NCBI GenBank assembly: GCA_964019425.1
Contig: OZ025814.1
Coordinates: 510,001 to 574,000 of the forward strand
DNA length: 64,000 bases
Reading direction: 5' to 3'
Origin: Flectonema sp. DT1601
Lineage: Eukaryota > Euglenozoa > Diplonemea > Diplonemida > Diplonemidae
Numbering within the stretch: the stretch's first letter is position 1; each line of letters begins with the position of its first letter. The translations under genes were made by a program, and so were the position numbers. The notes under the pieces were generated by a model. It had not been told where the DNA came from. It ran no database searches and saw only the letters and a program-made list of their open reading frames with translations. Shown piece after piece: positions 1 to 15,100 of the stretch.

Positions 1-163
1 GCGACTGCAGAAGCAATGCCCGATAATAAAAAAAAGAGGGGGGGAAAAAAAAAAGGTTAGGTTTTTTTTTTCTTTAAGGACAGCTTGCCAAAGAGAATAA
101 ACTAATAACAACGAAACCAATAAAAGTAACAACACAAATTCATAACAAATAATCAAAACGTTG
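1..163. other. 3' flank of the giant gene
   Basis: A/T-rich sequence with short A, G and T runs follows the stop codon of the giant minus-strand gene. It probably holds that gene's 3' UTR and the intergenic spacer. No ORF or RNA structure was recognised. Confidence 0.5.
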
Positions 164-3100
164 CTACCCTTCAGGAATGCAAACAGCGTCGGGCACCAGT
201 AGTCGTTTTTCCTTGCAAGTCCAAGAACGGACTTTAAGCCTTCCCGTGCTTGTCCAATCAGTATCTTGCATTCCTTCATTATAACACAATAAGAACTCAC
301 CAGGTTCATTCGCAGTGATGTAATAAACTAATTCTGATAAACCTCGAACTGTTAGAGAAATTGATGACTCAGACTCAAGAATTGATGGCGACGGTGGTCG
401 AGATCCACACTTCACGTCATCAGAAACTTCCTTAAGAAGACATCCAACGTGAGTATCATTCCCGACCCCTGAAGTCAATACTTCACTAACACTGTAGCAA
501 TTACCGTTGTTGGTGTTCCAAAGGTATGAAATATCTACTCCGTAAGGTGTGCGGCTGTTTTGATTTTTTTTTTTTATTTTTTTTTAAAAATTGATCATTA
601 AAAAGACAAGAAACAAAACTAACGACAAACCTATCGACTAACCACTCACAGTCATCCGGTGAGTCTACAATCCCAACATAAGTAGTTCCTCCAACAGGAG
701 AAGCTGGTTTTGGTGTTGAGTAACATCCACGACCAGCAGCACGAGTAACTTTAATTGAATGACTCGGTAATTCATTATTATCAATTTGTGAACTCACTTT
801 AACATGAAATGCCTCAGTGTACAGAACAGGTATGGTACGAAAGACTGCTTTGGGTACTAAAATATGACTTTCATCATCCAGAGTTGTTGCAGGACGTGAA
901 TAAATTGGAGCATCTGCTACACAAGTCGAATTAATAACAATTCCACTGCAGTAGTGACGGCAATCATTTTCAGGATAGAATCCAGTGAAGCACTCACAAG
1001 TACTCAAAGCAGATTTACATTCTCCGTGAGCACACTGTCCAGAACAAGATGAGGATGAATCTCCCTTACAGATATCATCTTGTATCATTAAATCATATTC
1101 ACTATCAGAGTGTTTCAACACACTTTGTTGAATGTAACTCGGTTCTGATGTTATTTCACACACCACGAAGTCAGCAACGGTAGAAACCGACATCGTAATA
1201 TTCTCACCTATCGCCGTACTCAAATAGGAATCATCAGATATGGTAAGCAGCCCATCATTTGAGATAGTGAAAGGTGATATCTGTGACGACATCGGAAGAG
1301 GATTTCCAGAGAAATCAAACATCTCTCCAGAATTGACCAATCCGATTGTTGTGAAGGTACCTAATGAAGTGTTGGATGAAGACAGCTGATGTCTTACTTC
1401 TGTAATTATCCAAGAAAGGTGATCACTTCCTTCAACTTCTGGAACAGAAGCACTAATCCTCCCACAGATATCTTTCGCTTCCATTGCCGAATGTAAGTTC
1501 CTTTCATTCACCGCAGCTATAGTCACAGAGTTGTATAAAGCTTTATCACACGTCTTCTTATTGACGATAGCTTTACCTGACACTACTTCACCTTCATAAT
1601 TATCTGATTTACCAGATTGATATTTACTCACACAATAACAAGTTGTATTTAATGGAAAGTACGACCAACCATTACAAAGATCAATTGAATCACATGCAAA
1701 GGAACATCCCTGAACAGAACTTACATATGGAAAGTACCACCAAAGAGGATAATGACTACTAGTTGGTAATGGAGTTGGTAGTGATGTTAAAAGAGAATCA
1801 TCAGTCAGACTGTATTGCCGTAATGTGTTTGGACAGCCTCTAAACCTCCCAGTGAACTGTTCACTTCTCAACGATAAGTCGTACGAATAGCTGTGTGGAA
1901 GCTCAGATGAAACGACGCAAACTTCAGTAACTCGATTCCAACTCCACACAACACAATTACCTTGAACTACACAAGCACGTGAGCATTGGCTCAAAGTGTA
2001 TATTTGTGATAGTGTATGCTCCGAGTGTGAATTCCAAGAAAGACCAGAATTCTCATGCATCATAATTTTTAAATCACGCAAGTTCGATTCCGGGACATAC
2101 CCAGAAGAGTCCTCGAGATTTCCCATAAGTACCCAAGAACGTAGTAGTGACTTGTGGTATGGTCCTGCGCTTTGTAATCTGCATCCAGAAATCTCGTAAC
2201 TAGTTCGAGGCTCACTCCAGATTCGAACACCAAACAGATTTCCTGAAAGACTTTGCGATGCGTATTTTGAGTGACCTAATTTCGCCCACCACTTTGTTTG
2301 TGTTGTCAAATGGCTTAGATCTTGTTTTTGTTTAGTCCGTATTACATACTTATCATCGTTTACTACCAATGAACCACTTTGAGAAGGTTCATTCCACTGT
2401 AGTGCAATGTGGTGCCAGGTTTTTATTTTTATTGGTTTGAAATTTTCGATATGAATCTTTTCACCGCTTGCTATGACAAGTAGCCAGCCTCCTTTATTAA
2501 AGTATAAACCTATAGTCTCGAAGTAATTATCAGTAGTAGCAGAAAAGACACATTGAGACGGAGTAATATCATCATTAATGAACAACCACATCTCAATGGT
2601 TGATAATAATTTGTGTAATGGAACTGGAAAGCTGATCGGCGCAGATAAACGAGGATTTCCTCCTTCAAAAACAACAGATGACGCCAACGACAGACTTCGT
2701 TCTGTTGGTGGCGACACTGTTGTTGACCAAGTCAGCTCAGATTTTACTTTTTCAAAAGTCAAATCAGTTTTAGATTTTTTTTTTATTTCACAAAAACTGA
2801 ACATCTCACAAACTCCATTTTCAGAAATACTAAAATATGAACATTCCTGTAATTGAAAACACCGTCTCTGACAGTGACTCACTGTCAAGAACTTATTTTT
2901 TAGATGAATAGAAGCAATTAGAGAGTCACGTCCACATTGATACCTACCAATAAATAAACTATTATGAACCGATCTTTGTTTTGCATAGTACACATGATCT
3001 GAATAGTGTTGTGGGTTGCAACTATCCTGATCATCAATACCAGCATCTACACCTTTTATGAATACTACGAAAGTTCCTTTTTCTGTTGTTGATGGATGGC

Positions 3101-6100
3101 TGTACTCTCCAGATGGAATATATTTTTTAATGACAGCTATCGTGTTGTTAGATTGGTTAACGAACTCACTAACAGGTGGGACTGACAACACATACGGTGA
3201 TTCAGTATTGTTCAAAAGACTTAGTAATCCTCCATCATTCTCAACAACGTAAAGAATAAATAACCAACTTGGCTTAGTCACAGTAACTGTAAACGACGTA
3301 TTCTCTGGATGAATAAAAGTCGATTTTATAAAACTAGATCCAAGCAACTCAAGTGTTAGATTACTTAAAGGAATAGAAGAAAATGTAACATCTGAATCAG
3401 TCCAAAGAGCAGTTGTAAGACTTCTTACAATAGAAACTGAATAACCATCAGGTGTGAGGCTGGCTGATACATCTGAGTGAGATGTCATTCCAGGATAATG
3501 AATCTGACAACAACCTGTTTGTTGATCAACTGAATAACCCTTACACGAAGAGATGCTTTCACAAAACACGTCACAGTCACTGTTACACAATTGAAGTACT
3601 GAAGATGTGCATTTCTTATTTGTGTATGATGTAAACCCTTTCCAGTATGTTTCTACAGCAGACAAACCAACAACATCAAATTCCGTAGATGATACTTTAT
3701 CAGTAAGACTATCACTGAGATGCCAATCATATTTTAGATTCACTTCTCTATGTTTGTTTAGTAAGTCTGATAAGTGAGGGTATGTTTGAACACTCGTTTC
3801 AAAGATTTTTAAATTTTGGATGTAGCCGCCAAGTCCTCCCACAGTAATCTTCGGAATAAAACTAATGTCACTGTCGCTTGTGTTGAGAAACTGTTCCCCC
3901 GCACCTCCAAATGAAAAAACTGAAATTCCACTTACAACAACCTCACCAAAACCAGAAACTTCAATAGTGTCACCAGCAGTGGCATCAAAACGAATCAGAG
4001 TTCCTCTTCCACGAGAGCTCTCAACTGCAGAAGTAGAAAAAGTGGGTTTTGATTCTGTTAGAGTTCCGTCACTTCTACCGAACCCTATTCTTACTAAAGG
4101 AATAACGTACGACAACCTGTAACCAGAACTGACATCTATTTGAAGTCCACTAACTAAAGCAGCTTTAGATAATTTTATAACTATTTGTGATTCAGATCCG
4201 AGACCAGTTGCGTTCATTGGAATCCCGTGAGAAACATTACCTTCACTGTTCTTAAGACTAAATGATAATAGTTCCGCAGGGTATTTTGGCGAGCGTGTGG
4301 GAACTTTTTTATCGTTAACAAAAACGATTATCCCGCTTGTTGCTACAGAAACGATGAAATTAGTCCACTTTCCTCTTCTTGATAAACCAACATCAGGGAA
4401 ACTAACAGCAGGTATTCCACCGATAGACACGTGACACTGTCCTGTCTTACAGTAGACTGCTATTAGGGAATACTCTTCTTGTGAATCTATTTGAATAAGG
4501 TTTCTCTTGTGTTTATTCGATTTAAAAATTACATTCTCTCGTAGCTGAATAGTGATGCCGTTTGATAGTCGCAATGCAGTGTTACCAACACATCGAAGTC
4601 CAATCCCATGAGGAGGAATATAAAGATATTTAAAAGATGGTTTTCGACCAGCAGATGATACCAATTCAACGTCAAGAAAGCTACCAGAGAATGAAGCTGG
4701 AACTTTATTTTGAATATCTCGACCAACGAAAGGACGAGACAGCGGCCATGACAAAACAGCATCCCCAACTGACCTAACAGTAGCACCTTCATTATAAAGA
4801 TAAATAATATCTTCTGATGAAACAATACGATCCCATAAAGTGAAGTCAGTTAATGCTCCATGAAGACCTCCATTCATATCTGGGATGCCGTTAGTAGTGA
4901 GTTGGCTGAGAAATAACTTCCCTCCGGGTAATACAGTGGCTCCAACACGGTGACCACATTCTGTTTTAAATAGCTTACCATTAGCGTATAGTTTGTAACA
5001 ACCGCTGAGACCTTCCCAGGAGACGGCGAAATGAGTCCATTTCTCGCCATCAAATATGTTGTCTATCACGAGAGTTGTTGGGTTCTCAGTGCTTGGGGAT
5101 GTTTGACCTGTTGAAATCTGACACTTACCAACCAGGTCACCCTCACAGTGCAGAGAGATGTCGGGAGCTGTTTGTCCGTCACGAATGTACTCAAAGATGG
5201 AATACTTTCTAGTCACAGATTTAAACATCGAGTATTTATTTATTTCTGGAATTCCTCCTTGACATGACCACAACGTTCCAGGGTCAGTGTGTGTTGTGAG
5301 TGAAGGTGTTACAGTAGAGAACAATGAATACCTCGTCACACCTTCCGCATTAAGTGAATTACTGAAAGACTCTTCAGCCGTTGAAGACATGACTTGACAA
5401 TCACAAGTCGGTTTATTACAATTCGTTGATGTTTTAGTCTTCCATTTGACACCAAATCCATCAGTTCGCGCTCTCACCCAGAAAGCCACAGTAAAAGGAT
5501 TTCTTTTTGGTAAAATACGCGGTCTTCGTACGGCAAGTTCAACTCTCGCTGAGAACACATTTTCTATTGGAGTAGCAATGCATGGATCCATCGGTGGTGT
5601 AGTTTTCTTGCGACCGACGGAGAAATTTCCATTTGGAGATTCAAACAGAAACTCTCCACCGAATGATGAAACGAGTCCATCGAAAGTATTTTTATCTTTA
5701 AAAGGGTTCGAAAGTATTTGAGTCTTGACAGCAGATGTTGCGACCATCGGATTTGAGTCTTGTTTCCAAACAATATCCTTCACAACTTGTGATGGGCTAC
5801 TAGAAGCGCAGTAGTCATCAGAACCCTCTCCGATGAATGAAAGTTTGAATTGAAGCATTCCGTCTGGGAATCGATGAGCGTTCCAATCGAGTTTATCAAT
5901 ATGAAGAAATGATCTCATCTTCTGTTTATCATCTTCGTAGTGTTGATATCGTCCTCGAGGGAAGAATTCAGATTCAGACTGAGACATCACAAGACTCCAA
6001 GAAGAACTCTCATCATGTTTATGAAAAGAGTTCATTGGAAGCTGTGCGAACACAACAGGGGGTTGTGATACATCAGATTCCTGAGGCTTGTGACAAACTA

Positions 6101-9100
6101 CACCTTCCGCAGTGTAATTACTAGAAATACAATCCCATGATCCATCTTTCTTAAACACCACATTCGAACTAATGTCAGGACACTTGTTCCGATGCAGCTG
6201 TTCCTTTCTATTTTTATATAATAAAAACTGCTCATGGGTTGAATAGGGACCTCCACCAATCCAAACAGAGGAACTACTAACACCAGATATTAGATGTTTG
6301 ATAAGCTGGTTATCATTTCTGTTAGATATGACTACTGGAGATGATGAAGACATTCCTAATGAACTTCTTAGAGTTGATCCACAATACGATACGTGTCGTT
6401 GTGATAGAATTCCGTTTGTAATTAAAATACGATCAAACATAAACTCACCAACAGAAGTTCCATCACCGACAGCTATCTTTGTGATTGGGTTTATCGCCTT
6501 GGTGGATACAGAGATGGTTTCTCGTTGTGATATAACACAATTTTTAATTATTGAAAACACCGTTCCATCATAAGTAATTTCAAACGATGTCCAAACACCA
6601 ACAGTTAAGTTCATATTATTAAATACGATCACTGGCTGACCATCAATTATCAGTTGCAGTGCAACAGTTTCTAAATCATTCGTCGGTTCATTGCAAATTC
6701 TAATTTGATTTATATTTAACGACAACAAACATCTTCCAAAAGTAGCATCAACGTCGGTAATCTCAAAGTCAGTTGGATAAACACCAAAAGAAATACTAAA
6801 TAACTGACTTGATACTAAAACAGGTGTTAAACTCGACAACAGTGATTGATTTGAACCAATAACGACAGCTGTTCCACTAAACGACTGGCTGATAACAATA
6901 AAATCATCAGCTGGAGAGACACTCAAAACACTAAAAAACGATTGAGTCACGGTATCAATTAGATATTTTGTTGTTAATTCCTCATCCATCAACACACTCG
7001 AAGAATCCATCGCCTCAAACTCAAATGAATACGAAGGTTGAAGATCTATGGGAGAGAATATCTCAATTATTTCATTTTCATCGCTGGCGTAGAAGTTTGT
7101 TATGGAAGTAATTAACTTACATCTCGTGGTATCTAAAGTAGTTGTGTGTATAAAGGCAACGCATCTCATCATAGAGCAGCAATAGTATCGACATTCATCG
7201 TGTGATTTATGTTTTAATGTTGTCATCACATCAAAGGTTGGAATATTCCCAACTACGACATCCCAATATTCTCGGCTGTTGCAGTAGTTTGGATTATCAC
7301 AAAGGGTTTGAGAGTCTTCCATTGTGAGTTGTTTTTCAATTAGTTTGACACATCCACCTGAAGGAAGTTGTTTCCAGTTTTCTGCACATCTGTTGATTTG
7401 CTCAAAAAAAATAACATTTTTAGCATTCACACCAGAGACAAGATTGACCTCAGAGCTTTCAGGTATCGATGAGCGCCACAGCTGACGGACTGCAGCGGAA
7501 CTCATTTCAGATTCCCAAATTTTAATATCACTAATCCTGACTGAGAACAACTCATCGGCACCAAATTGAATACTCCCAAAGTCTGATAAGCCCTTCGATG
7601 AGAATGGTAGTTTACAACTGTGAGAGAACTTTCCATTAGTAAATATGACAACACTCGATTTTGAAATCGAAAGAATCAAATGATTCCACACATCACATGA
7701 TAGTTGTGAATACAATAAGTTCCTACAATCACCCACAGCAATGAATTTATTATCTACAAGACGGACGTCTATTCGATGATTAGATCCCTCAAACAAAAAC
7801 AGGTCCATAGAACTATACTCACAGAGTGGGATGAACCAAAGACCGACTGAGAATGAATTAAGAGAAGTAAGGTCATTTAGTGGTGCTGTAAAATAAACAT
7901 TTCGTAGAAGTGTAGCTGAATGGTCTGTCTTGTAATGTGAGTCATCGTATCCGGAAACTAAAAGTCCGTTTGTTCCACTAATCAGTTCCTCGATGTGGAT
8001 TCCTTTCACGAATCCAAAACCAAACTTATAATGAGATATTAATCTCAAAGACGATGATGATTTTTCAAAATCACTCTGAACACTTTGAGAGTATCCAACA
8101 GTGTCAACAAGATGACCAGAAAATGTGAATTCTACTAATTCAGTTTTTTCAAAAACTGTTTTTTTGAATTTCAATCCCCTCGAATTCGACATCTTGTCAA
8201 GACTTTCATACAACGTGTTATTATTACCATCTAATGTAATCATTTTAATATTGTGATTGTGATTAATAAAAAGAGTCAGAGAGTCCTGAGGCGTGTTGTC
8301 AACCTCTTCCATCTTTGATAAAGTAAAAAAACCACTACCACAAGTAGAAATTTTTCCTGAAAACGCTTGATCTCCCAAGGGTGAAATAACATCCCAGCCA
8401 TTGGATCTGAAAATCTTTATTTGTCCTCCGATAAAATTTTTTTTAATATCTGAAATTGTTAGAGTTCCATAATACACGAGAACTTTTCGAGTATAGCCAT
8501 AGAAGGTTCTTCCAATGTAGCTTAATGTTGTCTTTGGGTACTGCCAATCAATAAACAAATACTTCTTTACTAAAATGACATCATCTACTTTCTCAGAATT
8601 TAGGTAAACACGCAGATGATGTGCACCATGAATTACTGAAATATGATTCCAACCTGTCCTATGCGACAATGATATTTCACTTAAATAAGTTTCATATTTA
8701 TCATTTTCAGTGTACATCACTATTACTTTATTTGTTCCAGTATTGATGCAAATATCTATTCGGTTACGACCACCCAATGTTATTATACATTGATTTCTAC
8801 TAACTGCTGCTTCTTTTCTTATTGCTTTAAACCAAAAAAGTATCGAAAAAGAATTGTACACAGCGATAGGAGGAATAGAAATAGCCTGATTTGCTCTGTG
8901 GTAGGTTCGGTCATTGAGGCTGAATGACAATTTCTTTTTTCGAATTAGAATAGGAAAAACATTATTGAGAGAAACAGATCCTTGAACTTGAAATGGAGTT
9001 AAAAATATTTCTATTTTACGAATCGATGCTAGAGTGTTATCGGACGTGACAGGTGTGTGAAAATCTCCTGAATTTTGACTAATTTCAAAATTACTTCCAT

Positions 9101-12100
9101 TTCGCAACATCGACACAGATCCAAACGGCGCATTGTCGATAAACACATGAGCTGAATTGGTACGCATCTTATCAAAAATACATCCGATTTGATGCCAACC
9201 AGTCCCCTGAGAGTCTCTCATCCAGTCTAATATATTTATTGAAGCAGGTGTTGACACACTACCTAATGCGTGAGTACATACTAATTGTGTTGTTAGAATG
9301 TTGAAATGAATACCAATCTGATCATTTCCTGCGATTGTTGTTATGAAATTCGTTTGATTTCTCACACCAGTTGCTTTGATGTCAAGATTATTGAACTTTA
9401 ACTCTATGAAAAGACTATAACCTAGAGTGTCGTTGTTGAAGATGTTTGACGTGATTGAATCAGTTAAGAGTTTTGAAACACTGTGGACAACTGATGGCTG
9501 AGTTAGTGATTTTGAAAATAATCTGATATCATCGATGTAACCTTCGAATAAAGGAACACTTCCAGGTAGTGAACTGTTCGCACATCCGACTGATATTACA
9601 ATCTCATTCTCAATACCCAACATCACTTCATGAACAGTTTCCCTTATGCCATCATCAAAAATAACTTCTTCATCAGAAACTTTATAAAAATTATAATACA
9701 ACGACAATACAACTCTTGTTGGATGATACGTCAGTACACAACCAAAATTATTCCAAATGTTAAAAATTGATTCTAAGTCTGAATTGGGTAGGAAAGTTGT
9801 ATTTAACGTTCCGTAACGTGAACCAAGAATGACTTCACAAACAACACCCGACTGACTCACTGATAGTGAAAAATTCTTATCAGAAGACGCAATTAAATCC
9901 ACAGTTGTATATTCATCCAAAGATGATATTTTTAAAAATGAAAAAAATGAAATTTCATTTTTCAGATTCGGAAGAGTAATTTCATAAGAAGGACAATCCC
10001 CATCAGAATTACTTTTAAAGTGAGCAGATCCAATCCCCTCAATGCGTTCTTCAGAAGAGAATGAAACAAACGCTTCGTGAATAGGGTACTGTTCTGGATC
10101 AGTACTGCCATCCATCGTTAGGTGTACATCAGGTTTAATAATTAATTGGTCTTCATCGTAGTCAGCATCAGCACTAATCACATCATTTTGCAATACCATA
10201 ACAACACTTTCTTTATTTCTATGATAGTCAGAAACACATAAAGACGTCAACTCAACGTCAGACTCTGTCAGTTGAATTTCAGGATACGATTGTATCTCTT
10301 CTATTGGATGAATAGAAATTCTATAAATGACATTATCAGTTGTCAGAATGGCTATTAATTGCCAATGATCTATGTTAGGTATTCCGGTTGAGATGTATTT
10401 TATTTCTGATTGAAGGGTTAATATCAGAGACCACGATCCTCTGTTAAAAATATTATCAAAACTACTTTTGTAAACATTTTTATCATTAACTCCGACCACC
10501 ATGTTTTCAGAAATTTTCATAATATCCCTCAACGAATCGATCTCATACGAACCCTCATTCTCAATAAAAACACGTTGAGATCCTTCCCTTAATGTTACAG
10601 TAATACGGGTATCAACCACCTGAAGGTCGATTACTTCATTTTGTAACTCTAACTTCCCAACATAACGACATGCTTCTGGATTACTTACTTGGTTAAGCTC
10701 ACATATAAAAATCGTATTGTGTGAAGCATCGATTCCAATAACCAATTCATCACTAAAAGATTTCATCAACGATAACATCGGTTTAAGTATTGGAATGTCA
10801 ACGGAACTCCTTTCAATATTTCTTATTAGACGCAACGGAATAGGTTTGTATGTCGTTTGCCAGGTCGCGAGATTTCCATTATTCACTAGACTAAGATGCC
10901 TATGATTACCAGACACATCAAGAAGACTATTGTTAGAGAGAGGCCAATGAGCTTCTGAGATGTCCATTAAAGTTGGATTGTAGATTGCGTACAGTTTAAC
11001 GTTACTAAAGACGCCATTGAATGACATTGTAGTGTCAGTGTCACCTAATGAATTAACTTTCTGTCCTAAAATAAAAATACCATTTCCAGGTAATTCCCAT
11101 CCCGTTGCAAGATTGCAACCAGAATCTACTTGGTCTTCATTTCTTTTAACTCTCCAACAGCCATCATGAGATCTCCAATGAAATGATAAAGACATCCAGT
11201 CACTACTCTTCTTTGAAATTGGATACTTCGAGCACCCAGTTAGCATTGTAGCATCACAATGAGTAAGAGCTCTGAAACTACACTTACAATTATTATTATT
11301 ATTTACCATAACACAACGATGAACAGAACAAACTGTACACTGTCTATTTGATTTACAATAGCGAAGACACGACGAATGAGTTGAGAATGAATAGCCACCT
11401 GAACCACCCAAAACAGTTTCTAAATCATCATGATTAGAACACTTAACTCCATACGAATCAGGGATGTTAACTGGTGTTGTAATCGGATTAAAAACATCTT
11501 TGAATGATGCAGTTTGTGTGTGAGGACCACTTGTGAATGTTAATTCATACCATCCTCCAACATCAACAACAGAAAACCCAACAGTACTACTACTATAGCT
11601 GAACAATCCACACTGAGGTGTTGCTGTTGAGGTGTATTTTATCATTATTGAAATTGATATTTCAGTACGAGGGAACCAAAGAAACGGTCGGTACAAATAC
11701 ACAGACGGAGACGCTGGTAGTAATAATTCCGTGGGGGTGTTGAGAGGTGTGATTTTGTTATTTGTTTTAGTCACTTTAAGTGAATTCAATAACAAAGTCG
11801 AACCAGCAGTACAAGTTTTACTAATTAACTTTGCCTTATGATAATCTGATTCCAACGTTAACCAACTAGAACCTCTGTAGGTATCACACACTGTAACTGT
11901 AGTATCGAGTGTTATTAATTCAGCACCTCCTGGATACCAATTTCCGTCGATTGTGTTTTCGACGTGTCCCCATTTGGAACTTTTCAGTTGAACTGTTACC
12001 TCCTCTGATCTAGTTGAAGAACTGTACCATCCTGGGATGTTAATGTTTACTGACCATGAGTTTAATCCAGTTATTATGTTTCCATTCTGTTCTGTGATGC

Positions 12101-15100
12101 TGAATGTATGAATACCACAAGGACGTAATTTAATAGTCAACCAATGCAATGAATATCCACTCAGTGTAAAACCAATATCAACACCACTGAAGAGGGTTGT
12201 ACCATTTGAGTGAGTCACTTGAGCTGAACCACCAACAATGACAGGGTAAAACCCGAATAAGTATTCATCAGTTCCAATAGTAAGTGATAGTTCAGTTGGT
12301 CCGTAGGCATGATATTGCCAGGGAACTTGTCTGCGATGGTTGTACTTCCAGGTGTCCTTCATTGAACTTAATCTTCCGTAGAATCCAACAGCCGCAGTGA
12401 TGGTTAATTCCCCACAACCATTTGCACCAGCAGCTGTTATCCAACGAGTAGTATCAGGCATAACTTCTGTTGAAGTATTCCCAAATGGACCTCCAGCAAT
12501 CTCAGCCACTACTAATTCAGGTTGACTTGGTTTTGTTGTATTTCCTTTTGCAACGAACACAGAAGTCGTTCGATCTTCGAAGTTAAATTCCAACCAAACG
12601 TCAATCCAATCCCCGGGAAGGATATTAAATGGTAGCTGCGATTTATAAGTTTTCGAAATGTTATTGTAGTTGGTATCTGGGTAAGGATATTCTTCAGAGA
12701 GTTCCTTACTTCCTGTAGCACCAATAAGTGTAACTGTTGCTGTTTCTTCGATACTATCGCTCGAGTCAATAATCAAAAAGACACCACACTTTTCATCCAT
12801 CTTTGACCCGATAACTAAATTATCAACGTATCCATTCCCTGTTGGTAGGATAGGTCCCCCGTTGTGTAATGCGATCATAAACCCACCACCGTATCCAATG
12901 CCTTCAGTTCTTTGAATGCTTTGGTTTCCTGAATTCAGTTCTGTCCCGGTATCGATACTTACATTAGCTATTCCAAAACGTGTTTTTATAAGAAGAAGTT
13001 CAACAGAAGTTGTTGAGTATCCCCCCGACAAGTGAAGACCTCCAGTACTATTAGGCTGTGGTAGTGTCAACATCAGTGATTGCAAATCCTCCGAAAAGCG
13101 AGCTTCACCAGAAGACTCAAAATTACCCGTTAAGATTCGAGAATCATGTACTAAGCAAGCACTTGATAAGTCAACCGTAAAGGAACCTTCTTCATCAACT
13201 GGGGTCAAGTCGTAAACTGCTGCTTCTAACTCATGAACGTGTTCTGTAATATTAATCCCAGTTGATAATTGATTTACTGACAATACAAAACTAGAGTACA
13301 TCTCTGGTAACTCATCTGACAATGAAGCAGTTGGAAGCGATAACGAAAATGTTTTTGAAAGCGACACGGTATCAGAATCTACAGGAGTCAGACTAATAGT
13401 AGACGTCACAAACCACGATCTCGTAGGTGTCGGACTCTGACTAAGAGATGTACTTACAGTCGGTAACGACCACGTCACAGTATCGGTCTCCATTGAAAAT
13501 GTTTTTGTGTCCGTTGGCAAAGTGATACTCACAGTCCCTGTCTTCAATGATAGAGAACCAGTCTCAGTAGTAACATTATAGGAAGTCTCGGTATCACTCA
13601 CAGTAATTGTTTCTTCCGAAAAGGAAAAAGTTTTAGTACGAGACGGAAGGGTTAATGATAATGTCTTTGTAATGGTTCCTGAGTAACTCCAACTAGGTGT
13701 GAATGAATCCGTGTGTAATGAAGAAGTAAATGATTCCGATAAGGAATGAGTATCAGTAATACTTCCCGTTGGAAGAGATAAAGAGATTGTCTGTGAAAGT
13801 GTAGCAGTGCTAGAAGCTGTTCCACCATCCGGAGGTAGAACTGCAGAACTTGCAGTGTCAGGGAATCGAACCCGAAACTCACCCTCAATACCAAAATAGA
13901 CATCCCTGTCTAAGACTGTTGAATTCAGAAGAATTGCTAAGTCTATTTTTCGCATACTCACTTTACGTATGCAAGACTCTAAACAATTAGGTTGGCATGA
14001 GATGTCACACCAACCAGGTTCTACATTCCCTCCCATTGAGTGCATAGCATAATAATATGATGGTTTTGCGTATAGTGGTGAGTTATATGTCGAAATGTAA
14101 TCAGATATTTCAACTAAAGTAGCGCATGTTTTTAAAGCTCGATAATAACAAACAGGTTTCCGTGAGAGATCACAACTATCAGGTGAGCAATATCCACAAG
14201 TAGGATGTCGATGACAGTATGTCACACAGCTCTCTAATGATAATAAAGTTTGCATACGAGAAGAAACAAAACCTGCTTCTAAACACTGATAGCCTTCTGT
14301 GATACGAACCAACTCTGACTGTGATCTGTATAATGGTTGGTTTCCCCTTGAGTAACCTGGTGAACTTTGTATTACAACTGTTTCCTTTGTACTCCCGTGA
14401 TGTTGAATAGAAAAGTCAACTGATCTCTTTTCTGTTGAGGGAGCAATTGATAAACGTCCTCCACAACCAGTTTTATGAGTCCACGTGACCCACCCTGTAA
14501 CCTGATATGTTGGTATCAGTTCTGTACATACTTCAGAATATAACCTACAGAGTTCATAGGAAGCATGATGTGAATATGATAAACAATCGATATTGTTATT
14601 ACAGATATCACGACATTTATCTGATCCACGAGATGACAATTCAACTAATAAAGTATTATTACAAGCTGTACTTGGATCAATCTTACCCAAAGGAACATAC
14701 GAACAATCTCGAGAAGGAGATCCACACTCCGAAGTAAATCCAAGAAGTTCTAAAGCCGCATAATCAATCAACAGATTGATAGAAGATGTCGACATGACGA
14801 GTCTCCATATGAAACTTTTTACTTCAGTTCTTGGAAGTGGAAAGTACTGAAGTGTATCAGACATAGTTTGGTCAGGAATTATTGAATAATACGATAGATA
14901 TAGTCCTGAACTGCGATCAACATATTCCAATACTGCAGAAGAAAAGATTGAATCGGTCATTCCTCCTTTTATTGAGAAACCAATAACAGATACGTATTGA
15001 GAATAACTCCACTGAATCCACTCTTGTTTACCTCCTGATGATGGCATCCATGAACTGTTGTCGGGATGTCGTAAAACGTGTTCTCCTAAAGTATAATTAA

